This document shows positions 21,120 through 31,022 of a stretch of DNA of 64,000 nucleotides, one piece after another. This stretch comes from Stenopsyche tienmushanensis. Lineage: Eukaryota; Arthropoda; Insecta; Trichoptera; Stenopsychidae. The translations under genes and the position numbers were made by a program. The notes beneath the pieces are model-generated. The model was given only the letters and a program-made list of their open reading frames with translations. It was not told the origin of the DNA and did not search any database. Position 1 is the stretch's first letter. Each line of letters begins with the position of its first letter. Location of the stretch: positions 248,001-312,000 of the forward strand of contig WACJ01000316.1 of NCBI GenBank assembly GCA_008973525.1. Direction: 5' to 3'.

Positions 21120-21751
21120 TTCTGGTATTCGAATCTATTTTCTGCGACTCTTAGGTATTGGCAGATAAGGACTAAACTTATTATGCAATTACATGGACAT
21201 CAGCAAATAGTATAGCTAAAGAACCTTACAATAGAAACAATTGACCAGAGAGAGAAAGCAGCTGGTGCAAGTGGCAGAAAGCTAAAGTTCTTGGAACGAA
21301 ACCTGAAGTCTGAACCCTACACCCCGACCATCAAAAAGCAATTCTTTCGATATATGAAGATTTAATAAGAGAGAAGAGTACTAAATTAATAAGAGATGTT
21401 TAGGTGGTCACACACAGAATGAAAACGAGTTTCAATTCGACCGTATTGGTTCCAAAGCACCTACATTCTGGCTTAAAAGTAATAGAAATTGTGGTATTTT
21501 TGGCTTTTGTCTTATTCAATGAAGGGAATTCATCATTTTTAATAATTATGGATGAACTAAAAGTAGTTTTTGGCTCACAGAGCTTTAATTATGTACGGCA
21601 AATGGATGAGTGGCGCGTCAAACGAGAGAATAGAAGCAGCGTAGTGGAGATCAAGGAAGCCTGGAAAGCTCGAAAAGAAGAGATGCAAGCTCAAAATTAT
21701 GCGTATGAAGATAGTATAGGATTACTATATGATGCTGAAATAACTGATTAA
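21120..21751 (+). pseudogene. Mutator-like transposase remnant, copy 2
   Basis: Same order as copy 1: RLLGIGR, stop, GLNLL; SSWCKWQKAKVLGTKPE; a segment 'LSIYEDLIRE' missing from copy 1; RCLGGHTQNENE; then after a one-base shift FNSTVLVPKHLHSGLKVIEI, VVFLAFVLFNEGNSSFL, QMDEWRVKRENRSSVVE, KARKEEMQAQNYAYED, LLYDAEITD. The 115-codon open stretch 21404-21751 starts at a fortuitous ATG inside the TQNENE region and is the longest intact part. The upstream half is broken and the catalytic core is incomplete. Presumed inactive. Confidence 0.75.
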
Positions 21752-22240
21752 CTGCTAGGTAGTTTATACCATTTATTACTGCCTTAAATATCTCGTTTTT
21801 GGTAATTATTTTTTCAAATGCGTTTTTCTCGTAACCACTTTTTTTCAACTTTGATACACTTTAATTTAAAAAATTATGAAACAATTTTTTTAAAAATTTA
21901 TTTAAATATTTTTTATTTAATTATGATCTATTTTAACCTATTTTTGGGATAATTATACTGTTTAAATTATTTTTTTATTGTAAGAAATGTGCAAAAAAAA
22001 GTTAAAAAATCGTACAATTTTGTTTAAACACTTTTCAAACATATATTTTTTTCTTTTTTCAGTCAAAATTTGGTTCAACTATTTATAAATTATATTGTTA
22101 ATAATATTCAAATGTTACTACTACCATTACCAACGTAATATCCCTACTATTTCCAGCTGATTTCCAGCGGAAATCAGCCAAAAAAAATTTCATTATATTT
22201 CAAAATATTATTAAAGTTTAAACATATTCTAATTATTCCT
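21752..22240 (+). repeat. 3' non-coding part of Mutator-like copy 2
   Basis: It follows 17271-17690 closely ('GCCTTAAATATCTCG', 'GCGTTTTTCTCG', 'GTACAATTTTGTTTAAACAC', 'CAGCGGAAATCAGCC'). Similarity continues to near 22230, so copies 1 and 2 share roughly 1 kb in direct orientation, starts about 4.5 kb apart. Confidence 0.65.
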
Positions 22241-24741
22241 TCTCTGTTAAAAAAATAAAAATCGATATAACTTTATGTTGCATTTGTTGACTAAATTTTA
22301 TCTTTTGAACCAAAAATACGTTTATTCAGTGTATTATTTTGTCAGCACATTAAGAATGTAAGTCTATGAATTTCGGTCGCGTCAGTCATAAATAGTCATG
22401 GTTATAAGAGCATTGTGAATCAATCACATTTAAAAGCTTTAACGGGGATATACACACCTATTTTATTATCCCTGAAACGGTTCGCTCCCGTTTTGTGATT
22501 TTATCGAGGAAAATCGGCTTTCGTGCCACAGGCTGAGGTGCCTGTCAAAACTGTCTTGCCAGATAAAATTATGTTCAAGAATACTCCTCAAGACGTTTAA
22601 ATGCTTTTCGCATTTATAAAATTTGACTTACGCTTTTAGCTCACTCCCGCACCACCCCTTGCGCTTTATTCATCCCGCCCCTTTGAATATTAACAATTTG
22701 GTCCGAAGGCTTTTTGCGCTAGAAACTTGTTAAGGAGACTGAGCGCCATTTTCACACCAAATAACTCCCGTGTGTGGAAGTGGGCAAAAAGTGCAGACGA
22801 CACGGTCGAGTTGGAATTTAAGAAGTCCCAAAACGATTTGCGGAGGAAGTTGAGAGAGAGAGGAGCAGCGTCTGGGGATTGCTTGTATCGCATAATCAAG
22901 GACTAAGTCTTCTCCATCCTTTTTGACCTGGGATATTTTGTCGTGACACAAATTTATCGCTCGAAAACCAAGCCCGGCAAATTTATCGCCAATCTCGTCT
23001 AATATAATTAACCAATTTAATAAATATTTTTTAAATTTGCCAAAAAATATTAATTACATTTTTTACTCCGCAAAAAATTAGCATAAAGCACATTTTAAAT
23101 GGCGGAAAAGATTTTTTTTTTGCTTAATCGCAATTATGAAATATTGATCAAAACATTGATGTTACAATGATTTGATATCTATGTTAGATTTACTTAGATT
23201 TAGATAATACTTAGATACACGGTTCCAAACCGCGATTCTAATCATCAGTTATGTCCGTAGCTATAAGTAGATTTAAACTCAATATAATTAAGTTTTCATC
23301 CAACAAATGATCAGTGGACTACGAATACACATAATGCATGTAGTCCAGTAGTAATAACACATGATAGAACCATCAATTGAGATTGTGTAATTTAAACGTG
23401 ACATGCGATATGTGGCCACGCAATGAGCTACGTTTGTTATTATGCGAATAATGATTGCATCGGTTCTGCACGTTCGCGGTGATCGATTTTCGATAAGCTT
23501 TTTTTAATATCACGGTGAACTCTTTCGGAAATCTATCAAAGATTAAGTTTGAGCGCATCCCTTATAGGATGTATGTATTTCAGCTGCGGCACGTATCTCC
23601 CATAGCGATTGAGTTCTCTAAGTAGCGCCAGAGAGCGTGTCTCGTAAAACGATTAAATCCGCTCGTCTCCCTTCGACGTCCCCAGTCTCCCGCTGGCTGT
23701 CCTCCCATCCACCTGCTGAAAGGGAGGAACGACCATCAAATCATTACAATAAATGTAAAGCCCCGGAGGACAAAACCTCACCCTCTGATAAGTTACAAGT
23801 CAGCGAAGAGCGAAGGGAGCAGGTATACTCTTACAATATACGCGGAAAAGTTCAGCGCTACTAAATCGTTCTTGTCATGCTTTTAAACTTCACGTAAAGT
23901 GGAGGCACCCGGTTTTCAACGAGTGTTGAATTAGGTTTTGGTGCATAAATTTCACATGACAAGGACGACACTGTCTAATGGCCGCGTTGCAAAGTTGCAA
24001 GGGGATGGTGCAACCCTGCCCGCCGACAAGACGAAGACACATGCACGATCCTGCTAGAGGGCAATCTACGAAATTAGCTCCAAATGAATTTACAATTCAA
24101 TTACGTCGAAGAATTCAGCACCGGAAGGCACTAATCACGGGGAAATTATTTATTGATTCCATAATATATCGAAAATTTAGCACCAATGCACCAGTTTATC
24201 TGCCAAATATTATTAGATTCTAAAAATATTTTTTTATAATTCTTTACCATTAACATTATCTGTATGCAAACTTACCATGAGTATTAATATTCTATGATAA
24301 TCAATGTGATTATTTTTATTAATCAAGGTAATTTTATAGTCCTAGGACTTACATTTAAAGACCTTTCTTAGATGAATCTTTAGACATCGAAACCATGAGT
24401 TCTAATTAGGAAGTCATGCAAATGTGTAGAAAAACGTCAATCATCAATTTTGTCTGTATCTGCTGTCTACATAAGGCAGAATAGTATACAGAACCCATAA
24501 AACCGTCTTAGATTTGGGACCGAATGGCAACAGACTCATCTGAAAGCCTCGCCTACGGTAGGATGAGTAAATAAACGAAACATTTAATATATTGACAATT
24601 GAAATACCTTGTCAATAGACAAGATTTTCTTACAGTTATGTATGAGTCAGCATTACAAAAAAAAATCATGTATTTGGAAGGAATATGGTTACAAAGAATA
24701 AGATTTGTAAGCGAAATATTTCATAGATCTAAATATCACAT
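22241..24741. other. Unannotated tract with two GC-richer blocks
   Basis: 22440-22960 is less AT-rich ('CCTGAAACGGTTCGC', 'CACAGGCTGAGGTGCC'). It carries overlapping minus-strand frames of about 70 codons without motifs. 23560-24130 is also richer, with plus frames of 75 and 81 codons that are low-information. None is recognised. 23000-23550 and 24230-24740 are AT-rich. Confidence 0.45.
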
Positions 24742-25761
24742 TCTTAATATATAAAAAATAATCTTTGTTTGTTCGTATTTAATGCGTTGCCATACCATTC
24801 ATCCGATTGCGATAAAACTTTGTTAAATTATTGTTTACACTCGTGGAAATAATATAGGTATATGGAGACCCCCCCCCCCCAACCCTACTGATCCGTGGTA
24901 TTTGTTGATCCCGCTATTCGGGACCATGCTAGCCCGCTCAACAAAAGTGCACAGCAATGTGCAAAATTTAATATCCATTATCCGCGAGGACATGCTCATT
25001 CTTAAATTAAAGTGGCCATTTGTGCTCTGAGCACGGGGGAGAAACTAGCTAGATTTTGTAAATTAAAACAACAACAAAAAAATAACTTAGATATACACAT
25101 GTATATTATAAATTAAGACTAGATAAAATAAATAATTAAAATATATATGTTTTATGGGTGAAGGGAAGTCCAGTCTCGCTCGCGACCTCAATTTGGTGCG
25201 AGCCACCAATGTAAATTAGCCTCTGAGGGAGTTTTCGTGAACATGGATTTTTAATAGAAAGCTCCGTGGATACATTTCTTCTATAACTTAAATGCCCTAA
25301 AAGGCAAGGGAGTGACCACAAGGTTTGTATGTCCAACCGGTCCGCTTTTCAGACCGCTGACACTTCAAATGAGCGCCTCGCGATCGGACGCCATGCCCGA
25401 CATGTTCATAGAACGTGATCTGCATCCATAACTGGATCTCCACACAGACATTCCGAAATTCAGACGCTCAGTAATATAACATAGGCGTAGTAAAAGTATT
25501 GTTTGTGTATGCATGGCGTTTCGCACATTGACAGCATTGGACGAAGGATGCTCATAAGGAGCATCACCAAAGCGCTGACAGTTATTCCGCGTCCGTGAGT
25601 CCGACAGGAGACTCGAAATATCAAAAAGACGGTACATTTGAATTCTTAATTTACTTCTCAAATAATTACTAAGCGCGTTCATATACCCTTTTTTAACGTA
25701 ATTAAAAATATATAAAAGCACTTCAATAAATCACAATCAACGCATGCCGGATAATCACTAG
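24742..25761 (+). mobile_element. Family H Helitron-like copy, tail type 2, with large foreign insert
   Basis: It begins with a unit B at 24742-24860 ('AATCTTTGTTTGTTCG', 'GCGTTGCCATACCATTCAT', 'AATAATATAGGTATA'). After about 620 bp of unrelated, partly GC-rich DNA, element-like sequence resumes at 25480 ('AATATAACATAGGCGTAG', 'GTGTATGCATGGCG'). After another 190 bp it finishes with 'CGCATGCCGGATAATCACTAG|T' at 25741-25762. That is the type 2 end, as at 33.9 and 60.3 kb. A poly-C run of 12 lies at 24869-24880. Fragment capture by a Helitron would explain this; a later insertion or chance spacing are alternatives. Confidence 0.45.
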
Positions 25762-25804
25762 TACAACAAGGGAATGAAGGATTTTGTTATGGTTTAGTAA
25801 TTGA

Positions 25805-25985
25805 ATCCTTAATATAGATAGACATCCATTTGTAGAACTTTTTTTTTACTTTTGCAGTGCCATTCAGATAAATAGATAGTGGAGAATGCTGACGCAGGGA
25901 AAATTTGACACTTGTCTTCTCGTTTGGTGAGGGTCTGTTTCGATTAGTGTCCTCATCCATGCCATTGCACCCCTTAAGGAGTGTC
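25805..25985 (-). pseudogene. Mariner transposase N-terminal remnant
   Basis: On the minus strand, near 25950, a frame reads TLIETDPHQTRRQVSNF. After a shift it continues YLNGTAKVKKKFYKWMSIYI. The order 'IE.DP..T.R.V' followed by a 'GKVKKL..WVP'-like block is that of the second helix-turn-helix of mariner transposases. It differs from the 13.2 kb mariner at this block, so it is likely another lineage. No catalytic residues or ends are seen. Confidence 0.45.
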
Positions 25986-27891
25986 CAAAAGTGGCATTGG
26001 CACACCCTAATAGATCACGAATTTGGAAATCTTGACAAATGATAGCGATCTGAGGATCGCATAGAAGGCATAATTTATCATGATGTTGTTAAATAAGCGA
26101 TGAGGGGTAGTTTTCGTGGATCGCTTGATTGGCCGCCTTCGAATGTTATTTATTAGATAGCGGTCCAGAATTTTGATGTTTGGGTCTCATCTGCTCAATT
26201 TCTTGTATAAAGTCACTGAACTTTTGGATTTCAAATCGTCAAAAGCGCCATAAGGCTCTATTGAAGTTTGAAGTTTACGGTTTTTACGACAATCGCCAAA
26301 TAATATATAAGACCGACATAAATGATGAGAAAACTTTGGATATACGCACAGTAACACATAGCCAGCGTGTACCACGTTTATGTATGGGATTGAACCTTTT
26401 TTTCATTTTACTCCAACATAAAAACTAAGCACATTTATCTGTGAGCACATAAAGCCGTAGGAAAATTTAGCATGGCGACCATAAAAATGGCTACGGGGCC
26501 GACAAAAAGTAAAGCATTGTACCCAGGTGTTATTGAAGTACTGCTATATGACACACATATTCGGCAATCAAGTGTGCCGCCCGAAACCTACTTTGCATGT
26601 TATGGCATCATAATACACGTAAAATATTTAAGGGTTGTTACAAAATAAATGTATAAACATAAGAAGAGTCGTATGTTTATGCGCGACGTGAAGATGTCTT
26701 TCCTACTTTACAGTTTATGTGTGCAGAATTGTTATGCCGCGATGTAAATATTTTGCGTGCAGCGCTCAAATGAACGGTATTAGAACTTGATGGCGGAATG
26801 TCCATAATCATGTGACACGATGGACAAAAGCAGGATGAACCCTACATATCCCGAGCTCAAATGTCGGCATCAAATTCGGCAAACAGACTGTTGAAATACC
26901 CGCACGTACTCGCGGATAAAAGCCCTCGAAAAAAAGTCGCTTGATTGATGTACGAATACTTTTGAAAGTTCGTCGTTAATTAGAATAATTAACAATTTGC
27001 AATTTCGAAATCCACGAATTGTTGAGCTTCGAGGAAAAACTTTTATGAAATTTCAATAATTTTCCACCGGGAGCGTTTCATTCTGCATGGGGGTGGAAAT
27101 CCATCAGTTCCCCTTGGATTCGACGCCGATAATTAAGTATTTATCAAAACCCATAATTGACGGTGCATAGCAGCGATGGTCAACCGAAACCGTATTTGAT
27201 GAGCTTATGTAAAATAAACTCTATCAGTGGATCAAACATAAATTTCGCATCGCATCATCGTTAAATTTCCAGCATCAAAGACGCTCAAAAACAATAAAAA
27301 CTCCTATGAGAAAAATATATAAATATAAAGGCAATACGTATTAATGAATACATATTATAGCTTACAGAGGGTTTATATTTGATTCAGCATAATGACTTCA
27401 CGTGAAATTCGAAAGATATATCGATTCGATAAACTAATACTGTTGTCAGCTTGACAAGCTTGTAATAAAATTCAAAGATAAAGAAATTGATACGTCTACA
27501 AATATTGAAGAACAAACAGATAGTTCTTCAATTTGTTTGAATCGAGGTTTGCTTTGAATATGTCAAAAACAAATATTATATCATTTTGTGTGGGATAAAA
27601 ATAGTTTTGCCAAATAAATTTGATGAGACCTTCATTTTTTTCATAATAATTTAATCTATAATTTTTATTACTATAAATATATAATAAGATATTGAGATTA
27701 AGTGCAAGTCATTGTTATCTAAAATCAAGGAAAAAATAAGCAGACATCCATTCAACATTTTTGAGTAATTTTGTATCGAGACACGGTTCAGGAAACACAT
27801 ATTTTTTTAATTATTATTTTTAAGCAATATCTAAGTCGAAACTTAATGAAGATCATTTTTTTTTTAAATGGGATTGAAAATGTTTAAAATA
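25986..27891. other. Unannotated tract
   Basis: 26030-26480 has short opposed frames without motifs. 26640-27250 is of middling GC and repeat-poor, and could be non-coding conserved DNA. 27250-27890 is AT-rich. No gene is recognised. Confidence 0.5.
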
Positions 27892-28121
27892 TTAGGGTGT
27901 CCCATAAGTTTCTTTCGTTTTCATATTAAGAATAAAATAAACAATAATTTGTATTGCATTAAAATTTATTGAATAATATATGATCCATTCTGTTCTATTA
28001 TCTTTCTCCATCTCTCTTAACTTTTAAGCTATTTCGCGAACAGTATATCGCGGGTTTTCTTCAACCATGGCTATGATTAGAATTGTGTTCATTTGCGAAA
28101 GAAACTTATGGGACAACCTAA
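27892..28121 (-). mobile_element. Mariner internal-deletion derivative, both ends intact
   Basis: The ends are 'TTAGGGTGTCCCATAAG' plus 'TTTCTTTCG' (27892-27917) and its inverse at 28096-28121. Both are flanked by TA (27890-27891, 28122-28123). Within 230 bp the minus strand keeps an N-terminal piece, LIIAMVEENPRYTVREIA, and just beyond it the C-terminus, LRERWRKIIEQNGSYII, ending close to the other end. The whole catalytic middle is deleted. It is the same lineage as the 13.2 kb copy and shares its end-to-coding junction. It cannot encode an active enzyme but has the ends needed for mobilisation in trans. Confidence 0.9.
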
Positions 28122-28123
28122 TA

Positions 28124-28692
28124 CATATGCAAATTAATTGGTAAATATCGTGTAGAGATTACGATGAGGCTCGCAAAAAAAATGTTGTTCGAGACTGTGC
28201 ACGTTTAAGAACCGCCGATCTAGAGAACAGACAGACATACATTCAGCTTTATTAAATATATGAATTTGCTTTAAAATTCTCGTATTTTGTTAATTTTAAT
28301 TAATTAATTTAAGCTATTTGCTAATATTATAGCATTTTTATTCCAGAAATATGACAATTTTAATTAGATTTTTTAAAATAATTGAAGTTTTTGGGTTCAA
28401 ATCAAAATTGAGAAAAATTTTTAACGTACCAACAAAATTGCAAGATCCATAATATTAGCCCATTCTATTCGTATGTCGACATTATGTCGCCATGTACGTG
28501 CTTTACCTAAAAATACATACGAAAATGGACGAAAATTTCATCATTTTTGGAATAAGATTTCTACTATTTTGTTGATAATGATTTAAATGAAGTTGATATT
28601 GAAACACAACTGCTATAACTATTATTATATTCCAATAAATCAAATTTCATCTGTAATGTTTTTAGAATTTTAAAATATGTTACAAATTCATA
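28124..28692. other. AT-rich stretch
   Basis: No gene or repeat is recognised. Confidence 0.6.
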
Positions 28693-28694
28693 TA

Positions 28695-28790
28695 CACTTG
28701 GGTCTGATTTTATGCGGATCTTTTTTATGCGATTTTGAAGTTATGCGATTTTCAAAAATTATGGAACCTATCCCTATAAGGGTTAATATT
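28695..28790 (+). mobile_element. Family T variant end (fragment)
   Basis: 'CACTTGGGTCTGATTTTATG', preceded by TA, leads into 'TTTTTTATGCGATTTTG', 'AAGTTATGCG' and 'ACCTATCCCTA'. The 33.45 kb copy shares all of these. It has the design of the 6.2 kb ends with ATGCG in place of GTGCG, so it is a related subfamily. No opposite end is found. Confidence 0.5.
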
Positions 28791-30540
28791 TTCGAACGAT
28801 CATCTCGATTTAAATATGCTTTGATTTCCGAAGTGAATAATATATACTGAGATAAATACTAAAAACCATTTATGAGTGACTGGATTTGCAGCAGATTTAA
28901 ATTAATTTTTTTATGGTAAAAATGCATAATTTCAATTAATATTTTTCTGCGTGGAGGTGAATTTTTAAGGGAACCTTTTCTCCCAAATGTACTTCCTGCT
29001 TGCAAGTCATCTTCAAGGTAGGGAGCTTTGCCCAGAAGAGATCTGGTATTGAAATTAGTAAAACGGATACCCAAAAGTCAGCAGAACGGATAGACGGAAG
29101 CCCCAGAGAAATATATTGTACTAACGCAATTCATTTTATTGACCGTAATAAAAAGTAATATTCATTTAGCTCCTTTTTTGGTTTTTTACGCGTTACTGAT
29201 TACCGTTTACGACTTCCGAAAGCAATCGTGCTCGTTTTTGGCAAAAAGCTAATTCGGCCCGCGCCGACGAAAAACAAAGCAAAAAGTGATTAACCCGGGA
29301 GATTGTCCCGGAGCTCTTCGTCCCGTCTCCTTCCAGCGTCCTCGTCCTGCGTCCCGTCCTGCAGCCCTCGACGTAATTCCGAGGTAGCCGTTTCAAAATC
29401 CGAATGACGGCTGGTCTTTTGTCTACGCAACACTTGATAAGGGTTTTATGAGATCCCGACTGACACGGATGCGTGACGCTTAAGCGGATATTAATCAAAC
29501 AACCAAATAATGGTGGCCTTATGCTAGTTGTTAACCCGCAAGGCCTGTAAAATTATTTAGATCCACTTTCGTCGGCTTTATCATCCCTCCGTAACAACGG
29601 TGCGCATATAAAATCTAGATAACTATCTCGTAGAGCGCGTTATTTGACGCGTTGTAAGCCGGCACTTATTTAAGACATTGAAACCATCATAAGACCTAAG
29701 AAGCCATAACACGCACTATTAACGACACGTGAAGTATTATGTAAATTATTACACTTAATCTAGCCACCCCCGGGTTGAGCACGCCTGATGCACGGAGGCT
29801 CTAATTTATATAATATGACATAAATTTACGCCCATTAAAAATACACCCGGTCCACTTTCCGACATTAATATGCGATCTATCTAAAGCCCGCTACGATTCG
29901 CAATCATCGTTATTCTTGCGCTTATCGTCCGAAATTTCATGGCAAATTATATTATTTACAATAAGAATATGTGAGAATTTCGTTTAAATTCTAACAGGTG
30001 CGTTTAAACTAGTAATTTTAATGTAGTAGCAGATTTGGACAAGCTGAATGAAAAGGAAACTGCTATATATTATATCCGTTCTCACGTACAAGATTTGACA
30101 TTTAGAGCAGATTCATCTGCATGTTAACTGAATTTTGCATTCCCAAATATGCAAATACACTCAAGACACTGTATACGAAATTAAGAATATTAATAATATA
30201 GTTTAAATTAAACCAACATCATGTTAAGCCCATTTATATAACGGGTTTGTAGGGAGATTTAAAAAACATAAACCTAGGACATCGAATCGTTACTTTTTTC
30301 ATTTTGGTTTTTATTTCGGTTTAGTTCCAAATATTTATATCGGTTCGTTTATGTTTTCGTTCCGGGAATAATAACGGTTTTTGAACAAATTTACTCTCTT
30401 TAATTGATCATCAATCATTCGTCAGTCAACGTATTATCCATTTCTGCTTCTTGATACGGGTTATGAATTTACAATCTATTAACTACCTAGCACTAGGAAA
30501 TAAATCAAAATTTAGAGGTGCCAATCTGGGCACATAGCAT
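28791..30540. other. Unannotated tract with GC-richer block 29180-29960
   Basis: 29200-29960 is distinctly GC-richer than its flanks ('CCCGGGAGATTGTCCCGG', 'TCCTCGTCCTGCG', 'GCCCGCTACGATTCGC'). It carries only a minus-strand frame of 101 codons (29193-29498) with no recognised domain. I read it as probable non-coding, possibly regulatory, DNA. 30000-30540 is AT-rich. Confidence 0.45.
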
Positions 30541-31022
30541 ATCTTTTTAATATATAAAAATTAATTAGGTTTTGTTCGTTAGAAATGCGCTGCTATACCG
30601 CTCATCGGATTGCGATAAAACTTTGTCAATTTATTGCTAAGGATTCCGCAAATAACATAGACATAGTCAAATATATAATAATTAATTTTTGTTTGTACGT
30701 ATTTAATGCGCTGCCAAACCGTTCATTCGATTGCGATAAAACTTTGCCAACTTATTGTTTGCACTTTCTTAAATAATATAGGCATAGTACAATTAACTTA
30801 TGGTAGATCTAATAACTAAAAAACAATGTTAGTATATTTGTTCATATTTATAGTACGCATAAAATACGAACAAGCAATTTTTTATTTTTGTATATTAGAC
30901 TATACCTATGTTACTCGCGCAATCTTTAGCAACAAATTGCCGAAGTTTTATTACAATCTGATGAACGGTATGGCAACGCGTTACATACAAACAAACATAA
31001 ATTAATTTTTATATATAAGATA
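30541..31022 (+). mobile_element. Helitron-like family H copy, fold-back arrangement
   Basis: It starts A|TC ('ATCTTTTTAATATATAAAAA') and reads unit A, then unit B forward to 'AGTACAATTAACTTATGG'. After a degenerate link comes a reversed unit A ('CTCGCGCAATCTTTAGC', 'GAACGGTATGGCAACGCG', 'ACAAACAAACATAA'). The A-B-A' layout is the same as in the 1.9 kb copy, and neither tail type is present. The frame at 30585-30776 is simply the repeat. Confidence 0.65.

Noticed and set aside
24861..24885. Poly-C tract as an assembly or CRISPR/repeat signal
   Set aside because: It is a simple mononucleotide run like the one at 14124-14137, with no repeat-spacer structure.
30585..30776. 63-codon frame as a small protein
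   Set aside because: It is the translated body of a Helitron-like repeat.
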